Below are positions 8,095-18,156 of a DNA stretch of 64,000 nucleotides, piece after piece (within the stretch, counting starts at the first letter, position 1; the number at the start of each line of letters is the position of its first letter). The translations under genes and the position numbers were made by a program. This DNA comes from Flavobacteriales bacterium. GTDB lineage: Bacteria; Bacteroidota; Bacteroidia; Flavobacteriales_F; PHOS-HE28. The notes beneath the pieces were generated by a model. It did no database searches. It was not told where the DNA came from and saw nothing but the letters and a program-made list of their open reading frames with translations. The stretch spans positions 1-64,000 of the forward strand of contig JADKCV010000018.1 in NCBI GenBank assembly GCA_016718655.1. The letters run 5' to 3'.

Positions 8095-10212
8095 CTACCG
8101 CACCAGCACCACGTGCCCCAACTGGCGTTCGAGCTCCTGTGAACAGGGGTTCTTGCGTTCCACCAGCACGGCATACACGCCCACTTCGGCCTGCTTGCCG
8201 AAGAGCACACCATCCCACTGCACCAAGGGATCCTTGGTGGACCACACTTCAGCACCCCAACGGTCGAAGATGCGCATGGTGTAGTTCGCCGCATCGCCGT
8301 AGATCACGGCAGGGAACAGGTCGTTGATACCATCGTTGTTGGGCGAGAACGCGTTGGGCAGATAGAGCAACGGTTCCTCGGCCACGGCCACCTGCTGCAT
8401 CAAGGTGTCATTGCAGCCATCCAAACGGTAGGCATGATACACCAGATCGAAGTCGCCCTCATTCGGCAGGATCACGCTCACGAACCCATCGCAGGCAGTG
8501 TTCACCAGTTCATCGTTCAGGAAAAGCGCACAGCTATCGGCCGCTTCGGCATCCAACAGGAAGCGCACCTCGTTGGAGCAGGTCACCGGATTGATGCGCA
8601 ATGCCGCCAATGCCGACTCACGAACGAACACATTGTCCACAATGAGCGGGCTGGGGCAGCCGATCTCCTGGAAGGCCTGGAAGGTGATCTCGTTCCAACC
8701 GGTGTTCTGGAATACGGCCAAGGGCGCCGCATCGTTGCTGAAGCCATCAACGCCCCAGGTCCACACCAGCGAATCAGCACCTTGAACGAATGCCTGCAAT
8801 AGGACACCTGCGTTGGCGCATGCGCTATCGGCCACGGCGATGGTGGCGATGGGCGCGGGTTCCGTGTCCACCAGCACATTGGCACTAACGGAACATCCGG
8901 TGGCGTCGGTCACCGTGAGCGTGTATTGGGTGTCGTTCAGCGGTGTCACCACCTCCACCTCGCTCGTACCACCCGAGCTCCACGCGTATTGGTAAGGCTC
9001 CGTGCCGCCTTCCACATCGGCCTCCAGTTCCGCCGGACTACCCGCGCACACCGTACCCGGCGCGAGCACCTGCACGTTCATGGGTGGCGGGTCGGTGAGC
9101 ACCCGGGTGATGGTGGTGTCGCAGACATCGTTGGCGACCGTGACCGTGTAGCTGCCTGGTGTCAATCCGGTAATAGTGGCCGTGTTCTGCGGAGGAACAG
9201 TGTTCCATGTATAGGTGAACGGGCCGGGTCCGGTGGCCGATGCGGTGAGGCTGCCATTGTTGGCCCCGGCACAGGTGATGGCCGTAACTACAACGTCGGC
9301 ATCAAGTCCGCAGCATGGCAGCACCACGATGGTGTCGCTGAGGTAGTTGGTGTTGATGTTGGTATGGCAATAGTCAGTGGCCGTGAACCAGTATGTGCCA
9401 GGCTGCGTGACGGTGAGCGTTGGCCCGGTGGCGCCGGTGCTCCAGAGGTAGCCGGTGTACGCTGGAGGTTGCACCAGCAGTGGGTAGATGGCGCCGGGGT
9501 TCAGCGTGATGCTGGGCGTGCACAGCACGGTATCGGGCGGGAAGAAGGAATACTGGTCGCGGTCCACATAGATGGGATTGATCGCGCCGGATGGTGTTTG
9601 CAGGCAGCAGGTGCCGCCATCGCTCACGTTGAGGTTGGCGGGAAAGCAGTTGTAATCGGTCCAGTGGGCATACAGCGAGCTGCCCGGTCCGAAGATGTCC
9701 AGGAAGAACGCCACGATCTGCGGGCTGCTGTTGCCTCCACCGGTATTCAGTTGGTTGCAGACATCACCGGAAACAATACAGTTCACCAGCGAAACCCCAC
9801 CAATGACCTGCCCAAGGTGCGTGGCAATGGGCACATCGCCGGCAGCGATGCTATAGTTGTTGACGATGTTGGCCGGAACGCCGATGATGGTAACCCCGGG
9901 AATGTTAGGACCGCAACCACTGTTGTTCACATCGCCATAACCCGCGTACACCACCTCGGTGATATTGCCAACGAATGGACCCACGAAAGTGACCTGTGCG
10001 GCCTCGTAGGTGGTGATGCCCACCTTCAGGTCCGGGATGTTCTGGTCCATATTGATGGTGAGGTAACCACCCTCGTAGTTGGAGTAGATGAGGACATTGC
10101 CTGCCGGATCGCAGATGGGCTGCGCGATCGTATTCGTTGCCAACATCAGCAGTGCCGATCCCAAAGCGCCCCGCACCATCCTCCACACGCCTGACAGGTC
10201 TACTTGCAACAT
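8095..10212 (-). CDS. Secreted T9SS type B protein with SprB repeat
   Basis: The 705-residue surface protein has a signal peptide either from 10212 or from the internal ATG at 10179 (MVRGALGSALLMLATNTIAQ). Residues about 30-220 are a Cys-containing N-terminal domain. A 'VLPCCGLDADVVV' junction follows, then a SprB-type repeat (TCAGANNGSLTASATGPGPFTYTWN, GLTPGSYTVTVAND) and Ig-like modules (WSSGGTSEVEVVTPLNDTQYTLTVTD). The C-terminal ~90 residues are the gliding-motility-associated domain: LPNAFSPNNDGINDLFP, MRIFDRWGAEVW, WDGVLFGKQAEVGVYAV, ending GHVVLVR. It is exported by T9SS and probably an adhesin. The start lies 5 nt after the beta-CASP nuclease stop, so the two may be co-transcribed. 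Confidence 0.88.
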   Translation of the reverse strand: MLQVDLSGVWRMVRGALGSALLMLATNTIAQPICDPAGNVLIYSNYEGGYLTINMDQNIPDLKVGITTYEAAQVTFVGPFVGNITEVVYAGYGDVNNSGCGPNIPGVTIIGVPANIVNNYSIAAGDVPIATHLGQVIGGVSLVNCIVSGDVCNQLNTGGGNSSPQIVAFFLDIFGPGSSLYAHWTDYNCFPANLNVSDGGTCCLQTPSGAINPIYVDRDQYSFFPPDTVLCTPSITLNPGAIYPLLVQPPAYTGYLWSTGATGPTLTVTQPGTYWFTATDYCHTNINTNYLSDTIVVLPCCGLDADVVVTAITCAGANNGSLTASATGPGPFTYTWNTVPPQNTATITGLTPGSYTVTVANDVCDTTITRVLTDPPPMNVQVLAPGTVCAGSPAELEADVEGGTEPYQYAWSSGGTSEVEVVTPLNDTQYTLTVTDATGCSVSANVLVDTEPAPIATIAVADSACANAGVLLQAFVQGADSLVWTWGVDGFSNDAAPLAVFQNTGWNEITFQAFQEIGCPSPLIVDNVFVRESALAALRINPVTCSNEVRFLLDAEAADSCALFLNDELVNTACDGFVSVILPNEGDFDLVYHAYRLDGCNDTLMQQVAVAEEPLLYLPNAFSPNNDGINDLFPAVIYGDAANYTMRIFDRWGAEVWSTKDPLVQWDGVLFGKQAEVGVYAVLVERKNPCSQELERQLGHVVLVR

Positions 10213-10217
10213 GGGTC

Positions 10218-11647
10218 TCAGATCACGAAATGTTCGCCGTTACGTGGAATGGCGATGTCCTTATAGCCTTGTTCCATCATCAGGTCCTTCAATCCCAACA
10301 AGGCGCGCTCCACCCCATGTACCAGGAACAACCGGCGCACCTGTTCGGGTCGTTGGCAGGCGAGATACTTCACCAATTCGCCGCGATCGGCATGGGCGCT
10401 GTAGAATTCCATGCGCAGGATCTCGGCATTCACCGGTACCGGCTCGCCGAAGATGTTCACCTCGCGTGCACCGCTGAGCAGTTCGTGCCCCAGTGTGCCC
10501 GGTGCACAGAAGCCCACGGCCAGCACCGCGTTGTTGGGGTCGGGCAGTGCATGCCGCAAATGGTGTCGTACGCGTCCTGCCTCCATCATGCCACTGGCGC
10601 TGATGACGATGCAGGGGCGCTTTACGTTGTTCAGCCGTTTGCTTTCCTCCGGCTCGCGCACGAACTCCACACCGGGGAACGAGAACAGGTCCGGTCGTGG
10701 AACAGTCCTCGCGCACCTCTTCGCGGAACAGGTGCGGGTACCGGCGCACGATGCTTGTGGCACTGATGGCCAACGGGCTGTCCACGAAGACCGGGATGCG
10801 CGGCAGGCGCCCCGCATTGCTCAACGCGTTCAGCGTATATAGGATCTCCTGTGTTTTGCCGATGCTGAAGGCCGGGATCACCAAGCGGCCCTGGCGCTCC
10901 ACGCACACCTCGGTGACATGCCGCAGCAGTTCCTCCTCCGCCTCGGCAACAGGGCTGTGATCACGATCACCATAAGTGCTTTCGCAGACGATGACATCCG
11001 CTTGTGGGAAGCGTACCGGTTCGGGGAGCAGGCGGTCCACGTAGCGGCCCACATCGCCGGTGAAGGTGAAACGCAGCACTTCCGTGCCATCATCGATGGT
11101 GAGGTGGACAGCGGCACTGCCAAGGATGTGGCCCGTGTCCGTGAACAACAGGGTGATGCCGGGAGCGATCTCCTGGGGCTTGGCATAGTCCAATGCCTGG
11201 AACAAGGCCATGGCCGGAGGCACATCGGCGCTGGTGTAAAGCGGACCATCGTGCTGCAGGGCACGCCCCCGCTTCTTGGCGCGCTTCACCTCGAACGCGA
11301 AGTCGTATTCCTGGATGCGGGCGCTGTCCTCGAGCATGATGGCGCACAGATCACGCGTGGCGGGTGTGGACCAAATGGGGCCCGAAAAGCCCTCGGCCAC
11401 GAAGCGGGGAAGCAGTCCGCTATGATCGATGTGGGCATGGCTGAGCACCCACGAATGCCCGAGGCGGCTCGAAGCCGAAATGACGGTTGGGGTCGCTGGC
11501 GTGAATCGCGCACCGCCTCGCCCTGGAACATGCCACAGTCCAGCAGCAATCCGCGTGCTGGAGCCATCCACTCGTTGAACCTTCAAGCAGGTGTTTGGAA
11601 CCGGTGACGGTTCCTGAGGCGCCATGGCTGGGCAGGGTGATGGGCAT
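10218..11647 (-). CDS. Beta-CASP metallo-beta-lactamase ribonuclease (frameshifted)
   Basis: The gene starts at 11647 (MPITLPSHGASGTVTGSKHLLE), shifts frame near 11570 (LLLDCGMFQGE), near 11470 (VLSHAHIDHSG) and near 10700 (SFPGVEFVREPEESKRLN), and ends EHFVI. Motif 2 of the metallo-beta-lactamase fold (HAHIDH), the FTGDVGRY and HILGSA strands, VCESTYGDRDH, the beta-CASP core and the RNA-specificity segment ISASGMMEAGRVRHHL plus HADRGEL are all readable. Together they place it with bacterial CPSF73-like, YSH1-type RNases rather than RNase J. It should be a cytoplasmic zinc-dependent RNA endo/exonuclease. The three shifts look like base-calling errors because conserved sequence continues on both sides. 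Confidence 0.85.
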
Positions 11648-11652
11648 GTGCA

Positions 11653-11660
11653 CAAAGTTG
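11653..11660 (-). promoter_or_regulatory. -7-like element CAACTTTG before the nuclease gene
   Basis: Read on the minus strand, CAACTTTG matches TAnnTTTG except for the first base and ends only 5 nt before the ATG at 11647. Confidence 0.35.
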
Positions 11661-11703
11661 CATCGCATCGGCGGAGCTGACGCATCGTTCAGGGATCAGG
11701 TCC

Positions 11704-11711
11704 TACCTTCG
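11704..11711 (+). promoter_or_regulatory. -7 promoter element TACCTTCG
   Basis: A one-mismatch TAnnTTTG that ends 6 nt before the DUF2214 start. It shares a 70-bp divergent gap with the nuclease promoter. This predicts a nearly leaderless transcript. Confidence 0.5.
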
Positions 11712-11717
11712 CCAACC

Positions 11718-12147
11718 ATGGCGCTGCGCTATCTCCTGGCCGTCCTTCACCTGCTGCCTGGCCATCGGGATGCGCCGGTGTATGCGCGCTGGGGGCTTTG
11801 CGCGACAACGGACACCACCGACCTGCAAGCCGTGTTCCTCGCCGATAATTGGTACGGCGTGGCGGCCCTATGCTGGGTCATCACCGGCCTTTGGCGGGCG
11901 TTCGGCGGCCTGGAGAAGGGCAGCGAATTCTACCTGGAAAGCCATTGGTTCATCGGCAAAATGGGCTTGTTCGCGCTCGTGTTCCTGTTTGAACTCTGGC
12001 CCATGGTCACGCTGGTCCGTTGGCGCATCGACCGCAAAAGGACGCCCTTGGCACTGAACCAGGCTCCTCTCTGGCGCGGCTTTCCTGGCCCAGCTCCCGT
12101 TGGTGCTGATGGTAGCGATGGCCACCGCCATGGCCCGGGGACTGTGA
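11718..12147 (+). CDS. DUF2214 family integral membrane protein (one frameshift)
   Basis: The start is ATG 11718 (MALRYLLAVLHLLPGH). The central part reads VFLADNWYGVAALCWVITGLWRAFGGLEKGSEFYLESHWFIGKMGLF and FELWPMVTLVRWR, the hallmark of DUF2214, a four-helix inner-membrane family of unknown function. Near 12060-12090 the frame shifts by one base; the restored frame gives a last helix (FLAQLPLVLMVAMATAMARGL) and a stop at 12145-12147. Without the correction the protein would run into hydrophilic nonsense. The role is unknown. Confidence 0.75.
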
Positions 12148-12168
12148 GATCAACCGAACAGGACACCA

Positions 12169-12199
12169 TTTGGATCGATTGTTCCACCGTCTATCTTGG
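12169..12199 (+). promoter_or_regulatory. Promoter of the TonB-dependent receptor
   Basis: TTTG at 12169-12172, 19 nt, then TATCTTGG at 12192-12199 (one mismatch to TAnnTTTG). Start codon is 23 nt downstream. Confidence 0.6.
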
Positions 12200-12222
12200 A
12201 GCCGAACTCCACTGAACACCCC

Positions 12223-15045
12223 ATGCGGATGAAGTCCGTTCCAGAACTCTTCGCACCCCGCACCTGGCCCTGCTCTTCCTTGGCTGCCGTGCCCTTGCGG
12301 CCAAAGCCCAGGCCCAACAGGTCTGCGGGGCACGGTCACCGATGCCGTTACCGGGGAGACCGTGATCGGTGCCAACGTGGTGCTGAAGGGCACCACCATC
12401 GGGGCGGTGACGGATATCGATGGGCGCTTCGAGCTCAGTGTGAACGAGCTGCCACCCTACACGCTGGTGATCAGCTTCATTGGCTACACGCCACAGGAGG
12501 TGGAAGTGAAGAGCCTCGACCAGCCCCTGAAATTCAAGCTCAGCACGAACGAGGTATTGCTGAAGGAGGCCGAAGTGGTGGGAAGCCGCATCAGTGAAAA
12601 ACAGAAACAGGCGCCACTTACCGTGGAGAGCATGGACCTGCTGGCCATCAAGGAGGCGGCCAGCGGCGACTTCTACGAAAGCCTCGGATCGCTGAAGGGC
12701 GTGGACATGACGGCCGCCAGCCTGGGTTTCAAGATCATCAACACACGGGGCTTCAACAGCACCAGCCCGGTGCGCAGCCTGCAGCTGATCGATGGAGTGG
12801 ACAACCAGAGCCCGGGCTTGAACTTCTCCTTGGGCAACTTCCTCGGAGCAAGTGAACTGGATGTGCTGAAGGTGGACATGATCGTGGGCGCCAGCTCCGC
12901 CTACTATGGACCGAACGCCTTCAATGGGGTGATCAGCATGACCACCAAGGACCCCTTCCTCTACCCTGGATTTTCTGCGACGGCCAAGGTGGGTGAGCGC
13001 AACCTGGTGGAGGGTGCCATCCGCTATGCCGAGAAGTTCAAGAACAAGGCGGGCGTGGAGAAATTCGCCTACAAGCTGAACCTCTACTACTTCCAGGCCC
13101 AGGACTGGGAGGCCACCAACCTGGACCCCACCGAACAGTCTGCGATGGGCGTGAACAATCCGGGGGGCTATGATGCCGTGAACCGCTACGGCGATGAGTC
13201 CGAATTCCAAGGCGGCACCACCACTTGGGGCCTGGGCTCTTTCTACCGCGACGGGTATGAGGAAAAGGACCTGGTGGACTACAACACGCAGAACCTGAAG
13301 GCCAGCCTCGCCTTCCACTACAAGCTGAACGACAGCCTGCAGCTCATCGCCGCATCAAGCTTCGGCACGGGCACCACAGTGTACCAGGGCGACAACCGCT
13401 ATCGGCTGCAGAACATCCTGTTCTTCCAGAACCGCCTTGAACTGAACGCCGGCGAACGTGGCTTCCTGCGCGCCTACTACACCAATGAGGACGCCGGGGA
13501 TTCCTACGACGCAGTGTTCACCGCCTTCCGCATGCAGGAATATGCCAAGGATGACAACAACTGGTTCCGTGACTACACCAACCGCTGGATCTCATCAGGC
13601 AACAGTTCTACAGTGTTCAACTCACCGGGTTTTCCCCAGCCGGTGTTCAGTCCGGGTCCCCCCCCACGTTCATCATCGACTACGATGCGATAGAGAACTG
13701 GTACTTGGACAACAACGCACTTCTGACCGGAGTTGCATGCCGATGTTCGTGCCTTCGCCAATTCCGACGCCACGACCAGTGCCCAGGACGTGGAATTCAA
13801 CAACCGCCTGATCCCTGGAACAGCAGCCTACCAGGAGCAGTTCGACAAGATCACCTCCACCTACTTCAGTGATGGAGGCACACGCTTCTACGATCGATCG
13901 GCGCTGTTCCATATCCAAGGCGAGCGGAAGTTCAAGGTCCAGAGATACACCCTGACCACGGGCGGCAACTTCCGCCGGTACATGCCCAATTCGCGCGGCA
14001 ACATCTTCTCCGACACCTCCGGCACGCGCATCACCAACGAAGAGTTCGGGATCTACGCGGGCGCCGAACGCAAGCTGCTGGCGAGTGAGAAGTTGAAGGC
14101 CACCGCCACCTTGCGGATGGACAAGAACGTCAACTTCCCTTACGTATTCTCCCCCGCCGGCTCGCTGGTCTATTCCTTCGACCAGCAGAACATCCTCCGC
14201 GTGTCCTTCTCCTCCGCTGTGCGCAACCCCACCCTGCAGGACCAGTACCTCTACTACAACGTGGGCCGCGCCATCCTGCTGGGCAACCTGAACGGCTTCA
14301 CCGATCTGGTGACCACGGAATCGCTCCTGAACTCATTGAGCAGCAGTGCCGATACCTTGAGTACTTCGATGTGGCCCCGGTGGTGCCCGAAAAGGTGAAG
14401 ACCATCGAGGTCGGTTTCCGGCATACGCTCTGGAAGAACTTCTTCGTGGATGGTTCCTACTACTACAGCTTCTACCGTGATTTCCTGGGCTTCCAGATCG
14501 GTGCGGACGTGAACGTTCTGGAGAGCACCAATCAGGTGGACCTCGGCACGGTGCAGGTGTACCGGGTGGCGGCGAACTCCACGCGCGAGGTCACCACGCA
14601 GGGTTTCTCACTGGGCATGAACTACTACTTCAAGAAATTCTTCGCCATCACCACCAATTACTCTTGGAACCGCCTGAACACCCAGGAGGACGACCCGATC
14701 ATCCCGGCCTTCAACACGCCGGAGCACAAGTTCAATGTGGGTGTGTCGGCACGCGATATCACCAAGGTGGTCTTGGGCATCCCCATCCAGCACTGGAGCT
14801 TCAACGTGAACTACCGGTGGGTGGAGAGCTTCCTGTTCGAGGGCTCCCCCCAGTTCACCGGCACCATCCCGTCCTACGGCCTGGTGGATCTGCAGATCAG
14901 CAAACGGGTGCCTTCCATCTCCTGCACCTTCAAGGCCGGGGCCTCCAACCTCCTGAACAACAAGGTGTACATGGTCTATGGCGGGCCGTTGGTGGGGCGC
15001 CTGGCCTACTTCTCGATCAACTTCGAACCGAAGTGGGCGAAAAAT
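12223..15045 (+). CDS. TonB-dependent receptor, SusC-like (several frameshifts)
   Basis: An outer-membrane beta-barrel transporter of about 940 residues. A signal peptide is readable across a shift near 12290-12340. A carboxypeptidase-like N-terminal extension follows (GTVTDAVTGETVIGANVVLKG...IGAVTDIDGRFELSVNELPPYTLVISFIGY), then the plug (TVESMDLLAIKEAASGDFYESL, INTRGFNSTSPVRSLQLIDGV, IVGASSAYYGPNAFNGVISM) and the barrel. Further shifts lie at a run of eight C near 13660, near 13720, and near 14350. At about 15040 a short A-run probably loses the real stop after YFSINFEPKWAK. The TonB partner and substrate are unknown. It precedes a secreted alpha/beta hydrolase by 70 bp, which may process the imported compound (inference). 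Confidence 0.88.
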
Positions 15046-15084
15046 GATGCTGACAACCGTCACGGACCGAACGACCAACCGACG

Positions 15085-15092
15085 TACCTTGG
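15085..15092 (+). promoter_or_regulatory. -7-like element TACCTTGG
   Basis: A one-mismatch TAnnTTTG, 21 nt before the hydrolase start. No TTG box at the expected spacing. Confidence 0.35.
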
Positions 15093-15113
15093 CACAACTA
15101 ACCCTTTGAACAC

Positions 15114-16640
15114 ATGAAACACACTCTACGCAGTATGGCCATTTTGGGTCTGATGGCATCCGGTATCGGTGCATCGGCCCAGCGCTACCTCACCGAGGTC
15201 TTCCCTTCGGTGGACGTGACGCAGAACATCCAATACGGATCGAACTTCTCCGTGCTGACGGGCGCTCCCGTTCTTCAGCCGCTGGTTATGGACGTCTACA
15301 CCCCATCGGGTGACACGGAGACCGAACGTCCGTTGATCGTGTACCTCCACACCGGGTCCTTCCTCCCCCGTTACATCAACCAACTGCCCACCGGCTCCAA
15401 GAGCGATAGCGCCACGGTGGAGATGTGCCGCCGGTTCGCCAAGAAGGGCTATGTGGTGGCCGCCATCGGCTACCGCGCCGGTTGGAACCCCGCTTCGCCT
15501 TCGGAGAATACCCGTAAGCAGACCATCATCCAGGCTGTGTACCGCTCCATGCAGGATGCGAAGACCGCCGTGCGCTTCTTCCGCAAGTCGATTGCCGAGG
15601 AGAGCAACCCTTATGGTATCGATGGATCCAGGATCATCCTCGGTGGCCAGGGTTCCGGTGGTTACTCGGTGCTGGCCTATGCCACGCTGCAGGAGACCTC
15701 CGAGATCCAGTTGCTGAAGTTCTTCAACACGGAGACCAACGCCTTCATGGTGGACCCCGCGATCCTTGGTGATTTCGAAGGTCTGGGCGGCAACCCCGCG
15801 CTGAACCAGGACAACCACCCCGGCTACCCCACCGACATCTCAATGGTGTTCAACATCGGCGGTGCACTGGGCGACAGCAGCTGGCTGGAGCAGGGCGAAG
15901 TCCCCATCTGCTGCGTGCATGCCACGCAGGACCCCTTCGCTCCGTATGCGAACGGTACCGTGTTCGTACCCGGCACCAGCTTCGCCGTGGTGAACGTGGA
16001 CGGCAGCGGCCGGGTGACCGAGTTGGCCAACGAATATGGCAACAACGACATCTGGTTCACGCCACCTTTCTCCGACCCCGTGACCAACTACGCGCAGAAC
16101 GCGCTGACCGGTACGCCCAACGAAGGCAACGAAGGCCTGTTCCCCATCACCGCACTGGCCAATTCCTCCGGTGCATGGGAGTGGTGGGATGAGGCTGTGG
16201 TGACCGCTGGTGCCACCGCTGTGGGTGCCAACCCTGCCACCGTTCTTGCCAACGGCTATGCTTCCAACCCCGTCTATCAGGCCCTCGGTCCGGTGGCCGG
16301 TCGTGCCCGTGCCCTTGCCTACATCGATACGCTGCAGAACTTCATCACCCCCCGCATGTTCCGCGTGCTCGGGTTCGCTGCGGCCATCGATGAGAACTCC
16401 GCCATCGCCGCCGGCGTGGAGGTGTTCCCCATTCCTGCCAACGAGCGCGTGACCATCACCAGCTCGGCTGCCGTGATCCGCAATTACGTGATCTATGATG
16501 GCCAGGGGCGCATGGTGCGCAATGGCAATGTGAACTTGGATCGCCTGGTCCTGGAGCGCGAAAGCATGAAGGCCGGCAACTATTATGTGGAGCTGTTCTT
16601 CGATGAGGGATCGCTCACCCGCAAGGTCATTCTCGATTAA
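15114..16640 (+). CDS. Secreted alpha/beta hydrolase with T9SS type A domain
   Basis: The 508-residue protein has a signal peptide (MKHTLRSMAILGLMASGIGASAQ). The catalytic domain resembles carboxylesterase/BD-FAE-type hydrolases: LIVYLHTGSFLPR (oxyanion strand), GYVVAAIGYRAGW, AVRFFRKSIAEES, and the nucleophile elbow IILGGQGSGGYSVLAYATL. The elbow reads Q-G-S-G-G where GxSxG is usual. A likely acid/histidine pair is less clear (CVHATQDPFAPY). The C-terminus is a type A sorting domain (VEVFPIPANERVTI, YDGQGRMV, LERESMKAGNYYVEL, ending KVILD). It would act at the surface on an ester or peptide substrate. A terminator follows. Confidence 0.85.
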   Translation: MKHTLRSMAILGLMASGIGASAQRYLTEVFPSVDVTQNIQYGSNFSVLTGAPVLQPLVMDVYTPSGDTETERPLIVYLHTGSFLPRYINQLPTGSKSDSATVEMCRRFAKKGYVVAAIGYRAGWNPASPSENTRKQTIIQAVYRSMQDAKTAVRFFRKSIAEESNPYGIDGSRIILGGQGSGGYSVLAYATLQETSEIQLLKFFNTETNAFMVDPAILGDFEGLGGNPALNQDNHPGYPTDISMVFNIGGALGDSSWLEQGEVPICCVHATQDPFAPYANGTVFVPGTSFAVVNVDGSGRVTELANEYGNNDIWFTPPFSDPVTNYAQNALTGTPNEGNEGLFPITALANSSGAWEWWDEAVVTAGATAVGANPATVLANGYASNPVYQALGPVAGRARALAYIDTLQNFITPRMFRVLGFAAAIDENSAIAAGVEVFPIPANERVTITSSAAVIRNYVIYDGQGRMVRNGNVNLDRLVLERESMKAGNYYVELFFDEGSLTRKVILD

Positions 16641-16664
16641 GTTCGAAAAGCTTCATTGGAAAGA

Positions 16665-16689
16665 GGGCTGCCGACCGGCAGCCCTTTTT
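16665..16689 (+). terminator. Intrinsic terminator
   Basis: Stem GGGCTGCC (16665-16672) / GGCAGCCC (16677-16684), loop GACC, followed directly by TTTTT. This is the best canonical terminator in the window and closes the hydrolase transcript. Confidence 0.9.
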
Positions 16690-16712
16690 CTTTGTACCCT
16701 GAACCGACCATC

Positions 16713-17522
16713 ATGGACCGCCTTACCGAACAGCCGTCGCGCCACAACGACCTCGAACACATGAGCACCGCCGAACTTTTGCGGGCCATCAACGAGGAGG
16801 ACCGCACCGTGCCCGTAGCGGTGGAACTGGCCATACCGGCCATTGAGCGTTTGGTGGACGCCATCGCCGAACGCATGTCCCGGGGTGGCCGCTTGTTCTA
16901 CCTGGGCGCAGGCACCAGCGGGCGGCTCGGTGTGGTGGATGCCAGTGAGTGCCCTCCCACCTTCGGCGTGGCGCATGGACTGGTGATCGGCCTCATCGCC
17001 GGAGGTGATGCTGCCATCCGAAAAGCGGTGGAATTCGCCGAGGACGATACCGAACAGGGTTGGAAGGACCTTCAGGAACACCACGTAGGCGCAGACGATA
17101 CGGTGATCGGCATCGCGGCCAGTGGCACCACACCTTACGTCATCGGGGCATTGGAGATCTGCAATGCAAAGGGCATCCTCACGGGTAGCATCTCCTGCAA
17201 TCCCGGCAGCCCGGTCGCCACCATCGCGAAACATCCGATCGTGGCGGCGGTGGGACCGGAATTCGTCACTGGAAGTACCCGGATGAAAAGCGGTACGGCC
17301 CAGAAACTGGTGCTGAACATGATCAGCACCAGCGTGATGATCAAGCTGGGGCGTGTGAAGGGCAATCGTATGGTGGACATGCAGTTGAGCAACAACAAGC
17401 TCATCGACCGGGGCACGCGCATGGTGATGGAGAGCCTGAAGGTGGACTACGACCAGGCCAATTCCCTGCTGCGCCATTACGGCAGTGTTCGAAGGGCGAT
17501 CGAAGCGGGCCATACCCTGTAA
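16713..17522 (+). CDS. murQ: N-acetylmuramic acid 6-phosphate etherase
   Basis: The 269-residue enzyme removes lactate from MurNAc-6-P to give GlcNAc-6-P in cell-wall recycling. The ATG at 16713 (MDRLTEQPSRHNDLEHMSTAELL) is the conserved MurQ N-terminus; the upstream in-frame start at 16656 would run through the terminator. SIS-domain features: RLFYLGAGTSGRLGVVDASECPPTFG, VGADDTVIGIAASGTTPYVIGAL, and GPEFVTGSTRMKSGTAQKLVLNM. The catalytic Glu corresponds to the SECPPTFG segment. Length is slightly shorter than the E. coli enzyme. No MurK, AnmK or GlcNAc-6-P deacetylase gene is adjacent. Confidence 0.95.
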   Translation: MDRLTEQPSRHNDLEHMSTAELLRAINEEDRTVPVAVELAIPAIERLVDAIAERMSRGGRLFYLGAGTSGRLGVVDASECPPTFGVAHGLVIGLIAGGDAAIRKAVEFAEDDTEQGWKDLQEHHVGADDTVIGIAASGTTPYVIGALEICNAKGILTGSISCNPGSPVATIAKHPIVAAVGPEFVTGSTRMKSGTAQKLVLNMISTSVMIKLGRVKGNRMVDMQLSNNKLIDRGTRMVMESLKVDYDQANSLLRHYGSVRRAIEAGHTL

Positions 17523-17582
17523 GGCATTAGCGAACGCAGGCGTCAGGCGCGATCTTTGTACCGCTTCTGTACGTTCCGGCCC

Positions 17583-18156
17583 ATGCACGACATCGAACCC
17601 TTCTGGAACTGGCGCCACAAATACACGGCCGAGGAGGACGACCGTTCCCCTTTCTTCGGAGAGGACCACAGCGAGTTCGAGTTCACCAACGCGGTGTATG
17701 ACCATGATCCATCCGCAGTGGGACAACCTGGGCAGCTCCACGCTGTACATGAAGCAGCTCTTCGCCGACCACGACGAAGGCTACGTCATCATCGAGCTGA
17801 TCGGTGAGTGGAACGACCTGCTGCACAATGACATCATGCTGTTCAAGCGGAACATCGTGGAACACCTGATGGCACAGGGGATCAACAAGTTCATCCTCAT
17901 CGGCGAGAACGTGCTGAACTTCCACACCAGCGATGACGAGTACTACGCCGAGTGGTTCGAGGAGGTGAGCGATGCCGACGGCTGGATCGCCCTGCTCAAC
18001 TTCCGCCCTCACGTGCTCGAGGACATGCAGAGCGCCAACATCGACCAGTACTTCCTGCTCGGTGGCAAGTTGAACGCGTTGAAATGGAGGACCCAGGAAC
18101 CCGAGACGGTGTTCGAGGTGGTCGAGGGGTTCGTGATGCGGCGACTAGGGGTTTGA
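17583..18156 (+). CDS. Conserved Bacteroidota protein of unknown function (one frameshift)
   Basis: The start is ATG 17583 (MHDIEPFWNWRHKYTAEEDD). A one-base shift near 17700 joins FEFTNAVYD to IHPQWDNLGSSTLYMKQLFADHDEGYVIIELIGEWND. The roughly 190-residue protein is acidic and soluble, with no signal peptide. I recognise the pattern (N-W-R..Y..EED..SPF, IELIGEWND, ILIGENVLNFHSSDDEYYEEW) as a conserved uncharacterised Bacteroidota family, but know no function. Its 3' end overlaps the convergent Nudix gene by 12 bp. Confidence 0.7.

Noticed and set aside
8926..10194. 422-residue plus-strand frame opposite the SprB-repeat protein
   Set aside because: Arg/Gly/His-rich shadow with no domain; the minus strand carries signal peptide and sorting domain.
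12191..13318. 375-residue minus-strand frame opposite the TonB receptor
   Set aside because: No start signal, promoter or recognisable motif; the plus strand encodes clear plug-domain motifs.
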